A stretch of 64,000 bases of DNA from Oscillatoriaceae cyanobacterium Prado104 (GCA_025454405.1 JALOON010000006.1:172747-236746); one strand, 5' to 3'. Positions 45,092-53,755 are shown, numbered from the stretch's first letter. A program made the numbers and translations. Notes: generated by a model from the sequence alone, not told the origin.

Positions 45092-45664
45092 ATGAAGTTT
45101 GTAAAACTCTTGCTGGCGACAGCATTAATGACCGCTTCTATCACCCCCGCCTTTGCTCAGCCATCAGTTCAAATTTTAGGTGCCAGCTACGGCGGTAGCG
45201 GTTGTCCCGATCGATCGGCCAGCGTCAGCGTCAGCCCAGACGGCCAAGAACTCACAATTTTATTTGACAAGTTTGTAGCCCAAGGAAATGTCTCGGCAGA
45301 AGCCCGGAAAAGCTGCAACTTGAGCATTCCCATTAAAGTGCCTCAAGGCTTCCAAATTTCTTTATACGATGCCGACTATCGCGGTTACGTTGCGCCGAGA
45401 ACTAGCGCCAACTTGCGAGCAGAATACTTTTTTGCCGGCAGTCGCGGTCCAGTTTTTTCTCGGACTTTCAACGGTGAAACTAACTATAACGTTCGAGATA
45501 GCTTAGCCACTGTAGCAAATGTTTGGTCGCGCTGCGGCGACAGCATAAATATGCGGGTGAATGCTGCGATGACAGCTCGCGGTGCGGGAACAGCTACCGT
45601 TGATTCCTTCGATTTGGCCCACCGCGGTTTGGTTTATCACATCAAATACCGCACCTGTCGTTAA
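45092..45664 (+). CDS. DUF4360 secreted protein, copy 2
   Basis: 190 residues, nearly identical to the gene at 43722 apart from about 18 substitutions and one extra residue in the signal peptide junction (FAQPSVQ instead of FAQQVQ). The same GSGCPDRSASV, FNGETNYNVRDSL and HIKYRTC segments and signal peptide are present. The copy is separated by the 80-bp array and the 22-bp palindrome. Both copies look intact, so this is a recent tandem duplication with upstream elements. Function unknown. Confidence 0.85.
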   Translation: MKFVKLLLATALMTASITPAFAQPSVQILGASYGGSGCPDRSASVSVSPDGQELTILFDKFVAQGNVSAEARKSCNLSIPIKVPQGFQISLYDADYRGYVAPRTSANLRAEYFFAGSRGPVFSRTFNGETNYNVRDSLATVANVWSRCGDSINMRVNAAMTARGAGTATVDSFDLAHRGLVYHIKYRTCR

Positions 45665-45934
45665 GGTGCTGGTGTGGGAGTTTGTGTGGCGGTGAGGAAT
45701 TGTTTTCTCGTTGAATTTCTCGTTTTCTAGTCGATTGCGGCGTTTCCAGGCTGGAGCTTGGTAATGCCGCAATGCTCTCTGACATCGTGTCCGATGGATT
45801 AACTGCGATAAGTCAGGTTTGTGGTAAGGGCTTTAGTCCGGGTTTGCAGTAACGACTTTAGTCCTTAGAAGATGCGGACTTAAGTCCGCACTACGAAATG
45901 TTTTTGCGATCGTAATCGATATGACATTAAAAAC
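45665..45934. repeat. Gap with GGACTTTAGTCC-type repeats
   Basis: GGCTTTAGTCCGGGTTTGC, GACTTTAGTCCTTAG and TGCGGACTTAAGTCCGCACTACG occur at 45826-45896, a group of hairpins related to 21466-21523. A CCAGGCTGGAGCTTGGTAATGCCGC segment at 45748-45770 resembles part of the 44353-44469 element. No gene. Confidence 0.65.
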
Positions 45935-46615
45935 CTAAGCATACTCTCGCAAAACATACCCAACTCCTCGTACTGTATGCAGCAAGCGTTTTGAATTACT
46001 TGCTTCCATCTTAATTCGCAATGCCCGAATGTAAACTTCAATGATATTTGACTCGCCCAGAAAATCGTAACCCCAAACGTTTTCTAAAATTCGATCGCGA
46101 CTAATTACCTGTCGGGGATGTCTCATCAGAAACTCCAGCAAGTCAAACTCTTTGGCAGTGAGTTCAATTAGTGTTTTACCTCGATACACTTCTCGGGTTA
46201 AACGGTTTAATGTTAAGTCTTCAAATTGCAATCTATCCGGCTCGTCGGATTGGGTGCGGCGCAGGCGCGCTTTCACTCTGGCTAAGAGTTCTTCCATACT
46301 GAAAGGTTTGGTAACATAATCATCGGCTCCAGCATTTAATCCTGTCACTCGATCGGGAACTTCATCTCTTGCTGTTAGCATAATAATCGGTACTTGAATG
46401 CCAGTCGATCGCAATCTCAGACAAAGGTCTAAACCGGAGATACCTGGAAGCATCCAATCTAAAATTAATAAATCCGGTTGAGCCTCGCGAGCCGCCATCA
46501 GTCCGTCCAATCCATTTTGAGTTACAGTGACGTGATATCCTTCAAGACTGAGCTCAATTTCGATGAACTTTGCGAGTTTGGGGTCATCTTCAATTAACAA
46601 AATGCGATCGCTCAT
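45935..46615 (-). CDS. OmpR-family response regulator
   Basis: 226 residues from ATG 46615 (MSDRILLIEDDPKLAKFIEI). Receiver with acidic pair Glu/Asp in IEDD, phospho-acceptor Asp in LLILDWMLPG, and VTKPFSMEELLARVKA (Lys). The C-terminal winged helix (RLQFEDLTLNRLTREVYRGK ... LHTVRGVGYVLREYA) identifies the OmpR/PhoB class. A longer open frame upstream only translates TTGACAG-type repeats (QLSTINCQL pattern), so the shorter start is chosen. It lies after the kinase gene on the same strand, so the two probably form a pair. Target genes are not known. Confidence 0.88.
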   Translation of the reverse strand: MSDRILLIEDDPKLAKFIEIELSLEGYHVTVTQNGLDGLMAAREAQPDLLILDWMLPGISGLDLCLRLRSTGIQVPIIMLTARDEVPDRVTGLNAGADDYVTKPFSMEELLARVKARLRRTQSDEPDRLQFEDLTLNRLTREVYRGKTLIELTAKEFDLLEFLMRHPRQVISRDRILENVWGYDFLGESNIIEVYIRALRIKMEASNSKRLLHTVRGVGYVLREYA

Positions 46616-46850
46616 ACAGTTGATAGTTGATAGTTGATAGTTGACAGTTGGTAGGAGTTCTCGCGGAGCAACGGGGAGTGCCCCCGTGCCTGCCCTCAGT
46701 TGACAGTTAATAGTTGACAGTTGGCAGTTGGCAAACGAAGCGGTAGCATGGCGCGGAATCGACAATTCAACAATCTAACAATCCCACAATCCCATAATTT
46801 AACAATCCAATAATCCTAAAATCTCCAATCTAAAATCTAAAATCTAAAAT
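46616..46850. repeat. Long TTGACAG / CAATCCC tandem-repeat tract between kinase and regulator
   Basis: 46619-46647 and 46697-46733 contain TTGATAG/TTGACAG units; 46766-46818 contains CAATCTAACAATCCCACAAT units; 46826-46852 AATCTAAA units. The sequence CCGTGCCTGCCC-like interior at 46681-46695 breaks the array. It separates kinase stop and regulator start by about 240 bp. Confidence 0.8.
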
Positions 46851-46855
46851 TCCCC

Positions 46856-48304
46856 TTACGGTTTCCAAATAGGTAAAGTAAGAGTAAAAATACTACCTTC
46901 TCCAGGCTTAGAACGGAGAGTAATTCGTCCGTTCATACCTTCGATTAAGCTTTTCGCGATCGCCAATCCCAGCCCCGTACCATCTCTAGAGCGATTCATC
47001 GACTCATCCACCCTGTAAAACCTTTCAAAAATCCGGTTTTGATGCAGCAGAGAAATCCCTATTCCGCGATCGCGCACGTGGATCGTTACCTGTTGTTCCG
47101 TTTTTTCTAAAATTAGATCTACGGGTTGTTCTGGAGCAGAATACTTGATTGCATTATCTAACAAATTAATCAAAACTTGTTGCAATCTGTCTTGGTCTGC
47201 CAAAGCCACGATATCTCCATCAGGAGATTCTAAAGTAATTTGTCGATCGCTCACTTGCTGGCTCATTGCGACCACCTCTGCTACCAGAGTATTCAGAATA
47301 ACCGGATTCAAACGAAAGTGCAAGTTGCCGCTATCAGCTCGCGCTAAATCGAGCAAATCTTCTAACATCCGAATCGTGCGATCGGTTTCTCCTACTGCTA
47401 TTTCTAGTGCTTGTTGTTGGTGATTGCTTAAGTTATTGCTCCGCCGCAGCAGGCTTTGTAAATAACCAGCTACAACTGTTAAAGGAGTTCGCAATTCGTG
47501 GGAAACATTGCCGACAAATTGGCGTTGTTGTTCCCAAGAAGCTGACAAGCGAAACAACATTTCGTTAAAAGTTTGCGCGAGCCCTAAAATCTCATCCGGT
47601 GCTTGCTGCAATTCGAGTTTAGCTGCCTTCAAATTATCTGCCGATAAAGTGCTGGCAACTTGACTCATCTGTTCCAAAGGCAGGAGAGCGTGGCGGATGC
47701 GATTGGCGATCGCAATTATCAATACTAAAATAATTAAAATACTGACAACTATTAAACTCCGAATCCCATCATTTAATTCTTGTTGTTCGTCAGTGATATC
47801 TTGGGAAAAATATACCGTACCTACTAACTGATTTTTAATTATTAGAGTGGTGCTGCAAATAACTAAATAGCGATCGTTCAGATGAATAAAAGTCGGCTCG
47901 GCAGGTACTTCTGTCAGTGAAACCATTTTAGTAATCTTAGAAGATTGCATATCCATAGCGGGTGAATTTACCAAAAGTATCCCGTCATTTCGCTTGACCC
48001 ATACCATGATTCCTCCGGTAGAAGCTTGATGCACGCTGCGCGTTAAGCCAGTTTCTAGAGAACCCATTTCGCTGTAAAGTTCCACCTGTTCGGGAAAGCG
48101 CAAGCCAATATATTCTAGTGTTTTTTTGTGTGCGACAACTAGATTGTGCGACCTTTGCCATCCCGCCCAAAACGCGACGCTGCTGAGTCCTAAAATGGAG
48201 AGTACCATTAATTCGAGCGTCAGGCGAAACTGCAGCGATGAAGTGGAAATTCGCTTGCCAGTCAGGTGTTTGATAGTCGATCGAATTTGATAACTAAACT
48301 TCAT
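46856..48304 (-). CDS. Membrane sensor histidine kinase (HAMP-type)
   Basis: 482 residues from ATG 48304 (MKFSYQIRSTIKHLTGKRIS). Two membrane segments (about 28-48 and 195-220) bracket a periplasmic sensor region. HAMP-like linker (about 220-270), DHp helix FVGNVSHELRTPLTVVAGYL with phospho-His, and HATPase domain with LINLLDNAIKYS, DRGIGI and GTGLGLAIAKSL. The kinase most likely phosphorylates the OmpR-type regulator downstream (46615-45935). The ligand is unknown. A cysteine-dioxygenase-like gene precedes it by 40 bp, so the three may be co-transcribed. Confidence 0.88.
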   Translation of the reverse strand: MKFSYQIRSTIKHLTGKRISTSSLQFRLTLELMVLSILGLSSVAFWAGWQRSHNLVVAHKKTLEYIGLRFPEQVELYSEMGSLETGLTRSVHQASTGGIMVWVKRNDGILLVNSPAMDMQSSKITKMVSLTEVPAEPTFIHLNDRYLVICSTTLIIKNQLVGTVYFSQDITDEQQELNDGIRSLIVVSILIILVLIIAIANRIRHALLPLEQMSQVASTLSADNLKAAKLELQQAPDEILGLAQTFNEMLFRLSASWEQQRQFVGNVSHELRTPLTVVAGYLQSLLRRSNNLSNHQQQALEIAVGETDRTIRMLEDLLDLARADSGNLHFRLNPVILNTLVAEVVAMSQQVSDRQITLESPDGDIVALADQDRLQQVLINLLDNAIKYSAPEQPVDLILEKTEQQVTIHVRDRGIGISLLHQNRIFERFYRVDESMNRSRDGTGLGLAIAKSLIEGMNGRITLRSKPGEGSIFTLTLPIWKP

Positions 48305-48344
48305 TAGATTTGAGATAGGAGGATTGAGTGAGAATCGCGCAGCT

Positions 48345-48956
48345 TTAAAAATTTTGAGCGGTGCCTCTAATTGGATCGAATTCAAACCTGCGATCGTAAT
48401 CTGCTTCGCCGTAAAGATTAAAACTAATTGTTGGTTCATCTCCCAGGGCTTCGACGTGATGGATCGCATCTGGCATCAAGCACAAAATGTCGCCGGGAGC
48501 AAGCAAAATATCGCCAACTGTTTCGATTTTATCAGACACTTTAGGAGCGGGCGATCGCTGCCAAAAAGTATTTTTTTCCTGTCCGCTAAGTAGCGCCACC
48601 AGTCCCCAAGTACCGTGGTTGTGAATCGGAGAAATCGCACCAGGTGCCCACGCAACCAACTGCACTGTTAAGGGAAAAAATGGTTCGTCGTACAGCATTT
48701 GTACTGCCCAACCAGTCTCCGGATCTGCTTCGAGGAGGGGAATTTGCAACCAGGAAGAACTATCTAACAACTTGCGAACAAGCGGACAAATTGCCTGGAG
48801 TCGCGCGCGATCGTCACTAATATCATCTAATACATCATCCAAGTCACTGAGAAAGCGATAGAGTCGGTAGGGACGATGTAAATCTTCAATTCGATCGATA
48901 TCTTCAAAAATATTGTGCAACCCACCATCAGCCACCAACCAGTTTTTTCCTGTCAT
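48345..48956 (-). CDS. Cysteine dioxygenase family protein
   Basis: 203 residues from ATG 48956. Cupin residues His112 and His114 (SPIHNHGTWG) and His166/His167 (AIHHVEAL) are in the spacing of the Fe-binding triad of the cysteine/thiol dioxygenase family. The Cys of the Cys-Tyr cross-link in animal CDO is not clearly placed. Family members oxidise cysteine or other small thiols to sulfinates. A regulator/kinase pair lies directly downstream, which could sense thiol or sulfur status, but that is inference. In-frame TTG at 48965 is less likely as start. Confidence 0.78.
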   Translation of the reverse strand: MTGKNWLVADGGLHNIFEDIDRIEDLHRPYRLYRFLSDLDDVLDDISDDRARLQAICPLVRKLLDSSSWLQIPLLEADPETGWAVQMLYDEPFFPLTVQLVAWAPGAISPIHNHGTWGLVALLSGQEKNTFWQRSPAPKVSDKIETVGDILLAPGDILCLMPDAIHHVEALGDEPTISFNLYGEADYDRRFEFDPIRGTAQNF

Positions 48957-49412
48957 AATTCTCAACTCGCGGTTAAATTATTGCTACTGCACTATTCCCA
49001 GATAGCCAGGTTTAATCTCTATTCTGTCAGACATTCCTAGCAACTAGATGAGTCTTGGATAAGATCGAGATGAATTTTAGATGAATTACCGCATCAGAGT
49101 TCGATCGGGCAATATCTGAGGCAATTCGATCGAGCTATAGTAGGTTGGGTTGAGGAACGAAACCCAACATAGATTGCTTGGGTTTCCTTCCTCCGCTCAA
49201 CCTACTAATTAGCAAGCAATCGAGGTTTTTATCCAAAATCAATCTGCTACTCATCTTACACTCATCTTTCTCCAATTAAAAGCGGTTAATCTCAAATCAT
49301 CAAGGCAGAAGTTACTCTGTTGCGCAATTCAGAATTGAAAATTCAGGATTGAAAATCAAAGAGTTTTCTACTAGCCCTATTGTACCTAAAACCTAGATTT
49401 TGGAGATTGAAT
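48957..49412. other. Gap with one GTTGGGTT palindrome and a GAAAATTCAG repeat
   Basis: Noncoding. 49144-49168 is the GTTGGGTT...AACCCAAC repeat also found at 20238-20262. Near the end, 49329-49357 contains AATTGAAAATTCAGGATTGAAAAT. The thioredoxin gene starts at 49413 with a TGGAGA site. Nothing else recognised. Confidence 0.6.
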
Positions 49413-49925
49413 ATGCGCAAACCAGCATTATTTCTCAGCTTGTGTTTGAGTAGTTTGATGGTTACAGTATCCCTAGTGACTGCAACGACACTAAACACTG
49501 CTGCAATGCCCAAAAGTGCGATCGCGCAAAACCCCTGCGCTTCCAAGCCCTGCGCTTCCAAGCAAGGCAATGTAGGAGGTCCGCTAGCAAAACAATTGCA
49601 AGGAAAGCCCGTGGTTGTTGACATTTATGCAAGCTGGTGTGCTGGCTGCAAAAACATTGCCCCTACCATTTCCCAACTGAAACAGCAATATGCAGGAAAA
49701 GTGCATTTTGTGGTGCTAGATGTGACCGATAGATCGACAACTTCTCAGGCAGAAACAACGGCAAAACAGTTAGGACTCAGCCAATTTTTAGCTGCGAATA
49801 AATCTCAAACAGGAAGTCTAACTATCATCGACCCTGCCACAGGAAATATTCTAGCGCAGCACCGCAACAATCCTAACAAATCTGCTTACACAACAGTGCT
49901 CGATCGAGCGCTGGCGGCAAAATAG
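49413..49925 (+). CDS. Secreted thioredoxin-like protein with NPCASK segment
   Basis: 170 residues. Signal peptide (about 1-38, ending SAIA) followed by QNPCASKPCASKQG, which holds two extra cysteines (Cys42, Cys47), then a thioredoxin domain with the active site ASWCAGCK (Cys76, Cys79) and VVLDVTDRST. The CxxC is CAGC and the cis-Pro region is LTIIDPATG. It is a TlpA/ResA-like redox protein for the periplasm or lumen. The ccdA-like gene 48 bp downstream supplies electrons. The start at 49413 is used because TGGAGATTGAAT precedes it. Confidence 0.85.
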   Translation: MRKPALFLSLCLSSLMVTVSLVTATTLNTAAMPKSAIAQNPCASKPCASKQGNVGGPLAKQLQGKPVVVDIYASWCAGCKNIAPTISQLKQQYAGKVHFVVLDVTDRSTTSQAETTAKQLGLSQFLAANKSQTGSLTIIDPATGNILAQHRNNPNKSAYTTVLDRALAAK

Positions 49926-49973
49926 CTGGTTTCAGATTATCGCCTTGCCGATTCAATATCTCAGGAGAACCCC

Positions 49974-50819
49974 ATGACAAATCTTCAAAAACCCGAACCC
50001 CAAACCACAAGCACCAAAGTTTTCAAATTTCCCAAGAAATGGTTATTTTGGGGTGGCTTGGTATTCCTGGGCTTGGTACTGGCAATGGCGATCGCGGGAC
50101 CAATTTCTCGAAGCATCGAACATCTGATTTCGGTAATAGAAAACCAGTACCAGCAATGGTTCAGCCAGCAAGATACAGCTAATCCATTGGTATTGTTTCC
50201 CCTAGCATTTATCGGTGGTTTAATCGCCAGCATTTCGCCCTGCATTTTGGCAATGTTACCCGTTAATTTGAGCTACATCGGTACTCGCGATATCACTTCC
50301 AAGCGAGATGCTTTTGTTAAAGCTAGTTTGTTCGTGTTGGGAGTTATCACGATTCTTAGCTTGTTCGGGCTAGTATCTTCATTTGCCGGGGCGGTGATGG
50401 TGGATTATCGCGGCTACATCAACATAGTTGTAGGAACGATTATTTGTATCATGGGTTTGAGCTTGCTAGGAATTGTGAAATTGCCATTACCGGGAGTCAG
50501 TATCAATGCTGCAAATTTGGGGCCCTACGGTGTTGGAGTAACATTTGGCTTGGTGAGTTCTCCTTGTGCCAGCCCGGTTTTATTTGCTGTGCTGGCAGCG
50601 GCAGCGGCTGCTGGTTCGCAATTGCTAGGAGTTTTGACTATGATATGTTATGCTCTGGGATATACGATCGTCATTTTTCTTGCTAGTTTATTGGCTGGTT
50701 TTGCCAAGCAGGCTAAGACTTTGATGCGACATTCCGAGTCAATAATCCGATTTGGCAGTATCGCTCTAATTCTGACAGGTTTGTATTACATATTTGAGGG
50801 GACTCGCTGGTTTTTTTAG
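49974..50819 (+). CDS. CcdA-like thiol transport membrane protein
   Basis: 281 residues with about seven membrane segments. The redox cysteines are in ASISPCILAMLPVNLSYI and LVSSPCASPVLFAVLA, the paired positions that relay electrons from the cytoplasm to outside thiol proteins. GLVSSPCASP is the second half of the CcdA inverted repeat. N-terminal 60 residues are longer than in typical CcdA and include one more membrane segment. It presumably keeps the thioredoxin-like partner reduced. The site CAGGAGAACCCC precedes the start. Terminator-like hairpin follows before the YHS gene. Confidence 0.85.
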   Translation: MTNLQKPEPQTTSTKVFKFPKKWLFWGGLVFLGLVLAMAIAGPISRSIEHLISVIENQYQQWFSQQDTANPLVLFPLAFIGGLIASISPCILAMLPVNLSYIGTRDITSKRDAFVKASLFVLGVITILSLFGLVSSFAGAVMVDYRGYINIVVGTIICIMGLSLLGIVKLPLPGVSINAANLGPYGVGVTFGLVSSPCASPVLFAVLAAAAAAGSQLLGVLTMICYALGYTIVIFLASLLAGFAKQAKTLMRHSESIIRFGSIALILTGLYYIFEGTRWFF

Positions 50820-50864
50820 GAAGTTTGAATGCTTTTAAGTAAGCCAAAATAGCAAACAATACTC

Positions 50865-50914
50865 AGAACCCCAACTTTTTTATTTAAATAAGTTTTTAAA
50901 TAAGTCGGGGTTCT
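50865..50914. terminator. Hairpin between ccdA-like and YHS genes
   Basis: AGAACCCCAACTT (50865-50877) pairs with AAGTCGGGGTTCT (50902-50914) with one mismatch. It could attenuate or end the first transcript before the YHS gene. AT-rich loop, no clear T-run after it. Confidence 0.55.
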
Positions 50915-50945
50915 AGCAGCAATAATTTATCGGGAGATTAGACAC

Positions 50946-51575
50946 ATGAAAGTAAAATACATTAGTGCGATCGCAATTGCCACAATTTTAGGGTTGGTTA
51001 CTGCCAATGTTAGCTACGCTAACTCTCAGACTGCAAAAAAATCAAACTCTACAACCATTTCATCCAACGTAAAACAAGCCAACGCTTGCGCGGGTAAGTC
51101 AAATCCTTGCGCAAGTAAAGAAAATCCTTGCGCGGGAACAGCAAATCCTTGCGCGGGAAAAAATAATGCCACAACAAGCCCTCACCCTCAATTTTACACT
51201 GAAAATGGAATCGCTCTTGACGGTCAAGATGTTGTAAGCTACTTCACCCAAGGCAAATTAGTGATGGGAGTTAGCCAATTCCAACATAATTGGAACGGCA
51301 CAACCTGGCAGTTTTCTAGTGCCGAAAATCGCGATTTGTTTGCCAAGAATCCTGAAAAATATGCTCCTCAGTACGGTGGATATTGCGCCCAAGCTGCAAG
51401 CGAAGGGAATCTGGCTGCAACACAGCCTGACGCTTGGAAAATTGTTGATGGAAAACTTTATCTGAACTACGACAATACAGTACAAAAACAGTGGATGGCA
51501 GATATTCCCGCCCGTATTGCTGCAGCTAATAAAAATTGGCCTGCCATTCTTAAAAACAAGGAACTCTTCCGCTAA
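50946..51575 (+). CDS. Secreted YHS-domain protein with NPCAGK repeats
   Basis: 209 residues. Signal peptide (MKVKYISAIAIATILGLVTA, cleavage near SYA-N). Residues 46-73 contain four Cys in repeated units: ACAGKSNPCASK, NPCAGTANPCAGK (Cys48, 55, 61, 69). The YHS-type domain follows: GIALDGQDVVSYFTQGKLV, WQFSSAENRDLFAKNPEKYA, PQYGGYCAQAASEGN. YHS domains occur in metal-handling proteins, and the Cys units could bind metal or form disulphides. The same NPCASK unit is in the thioredoxin-like protein two genes upstream, so the genes are probably a system. Start supported by CGGGAGATTAGACAC. Confidence 0.8.
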   Translation: MKVKYISAIAIATILGLVTANVSYANSQTAKKSNSTTISSNVKQANACAGKSNPCASKENPCAGTANPCAGKNNATTSPHPQFYTENGIALDGQDVVSYFTQGKLVMGVSQFQHNWNGTTWQFSSAENRDLFAKNPEKYAPQYGGYCAQAASEGNLAATQPDAWKIVDGKLYLNYDNTVQKQWMADIPARIAAANKNWPAILKNKELFR

Positions 51576-51873
51576 CTTTGCATCTATATTGAGTGGCGAA
51601 AGCGAGACAGAACTTCCGGAAATCATTTTCCAAGTTCTGTTATCTAAGTTGGATGGTTTACAATTGACATCTTGCACTCGGAGTCAGAAACCGAGTTATG
51701 GGCAAAGACTCTGCACAAAAGCCAAGATTTTTTCGATCGGACCCGGTTTCTATCTTGGTTGTTGAGAGGAGCGCAAGATCTCAGTTATAATAAACTAAAA
51801 CTCATGGTGTTAAATATTTCGATCTCTGGGGATGTTGTTGATGTAATTTTTCTATCTGAGGTATAATTCAGTG

Positions 51874-52431
51874 ATGTTTCCAACCAAAACCAACGAAGTT
51901 AAGTTAGTTTCAGCAGTCGGTATCGATTATAACAGATTGCGAAATTTATTAGCATCCCGCAAATGGCAAGAGGCCGATCGAGAAACGACCGAACTGATGT
52001 TGCGAGTGGCAAAACGAGAGGAAAAAGGATGGTTGGATAGAACAAGTATTCTCGGATTTCCCTACGATGATTTGCATACTATTAACCAACTTTGGGTAAA
52101 CTATTCTAACAATCGCTTCGGTTTTAGCGTACAACAGCGCGTTTGTGAAAATGTGAAGCAACACATTAAAGATGACAGCCAAGTTTGGGAGAGATTTCGC
52201 AATTTGGTGGGTTGGTTCAAAAAAGACAAAAAATTCTGTTACGGCGACATTATCTTTTCGGAAACAGCACCGGAAGCTCACCTCCCAAGTGTCGGATTGT
52301 TTGTCGGGCTAGAAATGAAATACGAATCTTTTGAACAGCAGTGCGGGTTGATGACAGGTTTGGGAGGAGTGGTTTTTGATGCGATCGCATCTAGAATTGA
52401 GAATTCTAACATATGCGATCGATTCAACTAG
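51874..52431 (+). CDS. GUN4-domain protein
   Basis: 185 residues. GUN4 core: YNRLRNLLASRKWQEADRET, TELMLRVAKREEKGWLDRTS, YDDLHTINQLWVNYSNNRFG, FSVQQRVCEN. GUN4 proteins bind Mg-porphyrins and stimulate Mg-chelatase, but many cyanobacterial paralogues have other or unknown roles. The N-terminal four-helix part of canonical GUN4 is absent here, and key porphyrin-contact residues cannot be checked by eye. The adjacent ATG at 51874 is chosen over the GTG three bases earlier. Confidence 0.8.
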   Translation: MFPTKTNEVKLVSAVGIDYNRLRNLLASRKWQEADRETTELMLRVAKREEKGWLDRTSILGFPYDDLHTINQLWVNYSNNRFGFSVQQRVCENVKQHIKDDSQVWERFRNLVGWFKKDKKFCYGDIIFSETAPEAHLPSVGLFVGLEMKYESFEQQCGLMTGLGGVVFDAIASRIENSNICDRFN

Positions 52432-52447
52432 GAATAGGTTCGCACTG

Positions 52448-52543
52448 ATACGGCAGTTTTCAGGGATGTTTGGTACAAAGAAACCCGGTTTTTTCAAGAA
52501 ACCGGGTTTCTGTTACCTACTTCATAAACCTGAAATCTGCTAT
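52448..52543. repeat. 97-bp MITE-like element with AAACCCGGTTT core, copy B
   Basis: Ends ATACGGCAGTTTTCAG (52448-52463) and CTGAAATCTGCTAT (52530-52543) match copy A at 30238-30334, and the inner hairpin GAAACCCGGTTT / AAACCGGGTTTC (52480-52510) is shared. It lies 17 bp after the GUN4 gene stop. Confidence 0.65.
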
Positions 52544-52645
52544 TTAAGGGTAGTTTATGGGAGTCGGACTCTGAAGGGGAAGTTGAGAAATAAATTCACC
52601 CTAGCCTGTTACAATAAAATTACTAGAATTGAGGAGCCTTAAAAA

Positions 52646-53554
52646 ATGAAAGTTTTAACTGCTCTCGAACAAGAAGAAATAGATTATCCCAGTGGCGATG
52701 GAGAACCGATGGCGGAAAGCGATATCACCTGTTATTACTTGTTTTACGCCCTCGGAGCATTGAGGCTGTTTTTTCAAGAGCGATCGGATGTTTACGTATC
52801 GGCAAATTCTTACATCTATTATGAAGAAGGCAACAAAGAAGCTGTTGTTGCTCCCGATGTTTATGTGGTAATTGGGGTATCAAATAGGAAACGAAGAAAC
52901 TACAAACTGTGGAGGGAAAACGGAATAGCCCCGCAGTTCGTTCTAGAAATAACGTCGGAAACAACGCAGGATAAAGACCAACTAACTAAACCAGAAATTT
53001 ACAAAGCGCTGGGAGTGACAGAATACTTTCAGTACGATCCTTCCGGGGATTATCTCAATCCTATCTTGCAAGGAGTGCGTTTAGTAAATGGCGAATACGA
53101 GTCGATCGCAGCTAACAATATTTCTTTCGATACGCTGTGGCTGTACAGCGAAGTATTGGAGTTGGAATTGCACGTAATTTCTGGAGAATTGAGATTTAGA
53201 AATCCTGAAACAGGAGAGTTTCTCAGAACGATCGAAGAAGAGCAAGAAGGGCGGCAGGCAGCAGAATTAGCTTTTCAACAATCCGAACAAGCGCGGTTGG
53301 AAACTGAAGCAGCTTTTCAACAATCCGAACAAGCGCGGTTGGAAACTGAAGCAGCTTTTCAACAATCCGAACAAGCAAGGCTAGAAACTGAAGCAGCTTT
53401 TCAACAATCCGAACAAGCACGGTTGGCAACTGAAACAGCCTTGCGATCGCTCGTTTCTCAACTGTTAAATTCGGGTATGAATTTAGCACAAATCGCACAA
53501 ATGATGAGTTTACCAATAGCAGAAGTGCGGCGATTAGTAGGAGAAAATGAATGA
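52646..53554 (+). CDS. Uma2-family nuclease with four 14-residue coiled-coil repeats
   Basis: 302 residues. DUF820/Uma2 core (about 10-180) with VVAPDVYVVIG and FVLEITSETTQDKDQLTKPE, the PD-(D/E)xK-type residues of this family, and YKALGVTEYFQYDPSG. After the core, AFQQSEQARLETEA repeats four times (DNA period 42 bp from 53270) with a final NSGMNLAQIAQMMSLPIAEV helix. Uma2 proteins are abundant in cyanobacteria, of unknown role, some with nuclease-like sites. The extra 14-residue repeats look like a growing coiled coil. Start by AGGAGCCTTAAAAA. Confidence 0.8.
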   Translation: MKVLTALEQEEIDYPSGDGEPMAESDITCYYLFYALGALRLFFQERSDVYVSANSYIYYEEGNKEAVVAPDVYVVIGVSNRKRRNYKLWRENGIAPQFVLEITSETTQDKDQLTKPEIYKALGVTEYFQYDPSGDYLNPILQGVRLVNGEYESIAANNISFDTLWLYSEVLELELHVISGELRFRNPETGEFLRTIEEEQEGRQAAELAFQQSEQARLETEAAFQQSEQARLETEAAFQQSEQARLETEAAFQQSEQARLATETALRSLVSQLLNSGMNLAQIAQMMSLPIAEVRRLVGENE

Positions 53555-53596
53555 GAAAGAGGTTTAAGAGTTATTATAGGGTGCGTCAGGGCTGCC

Positions 53597-53734
53597 ATAC
53601 TACAAAGTGGCGAGATTGTGCGTATAGACGAGGTTGAAGATTATATCGCCCGATCGCTCTTTAACGACGAATATATTAAAAGCTATCTCAAAAACAAGCG
53701 TCAAAACAATTTGCAACTCCAAATTAATTCGTAA
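53597..53734 (+). pseudogene. C-terminal fragment of an unidentified protein
   Basis: In frame, the sequence reads AILQSGEIVRIDEVEDYIAR, then SLFNDEYIKSYLKNKRQNN, ending with stop TAA (53732-53734). The amino acids look like a soluble helical protein tail, and there is no start codon. It may be a remnant left by a deletion next to the palindromic repeat at 53731-53755. Weak call. Confidence 0.3.
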
Positions 53735-53755
53735 GGTGCGCACTGCGCACCCTAC
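53731..53755. repeat. GTGCGC palindromic repeat, copy 2
   Basis: GTAAGGTGCGCACTGCGCAC followed by CCTAC, a palindrome like that at 17320-17344, 10 bp before the gnd stop. The stop of the preceding fragment overlaps the repeat. Confidence 0.8.
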
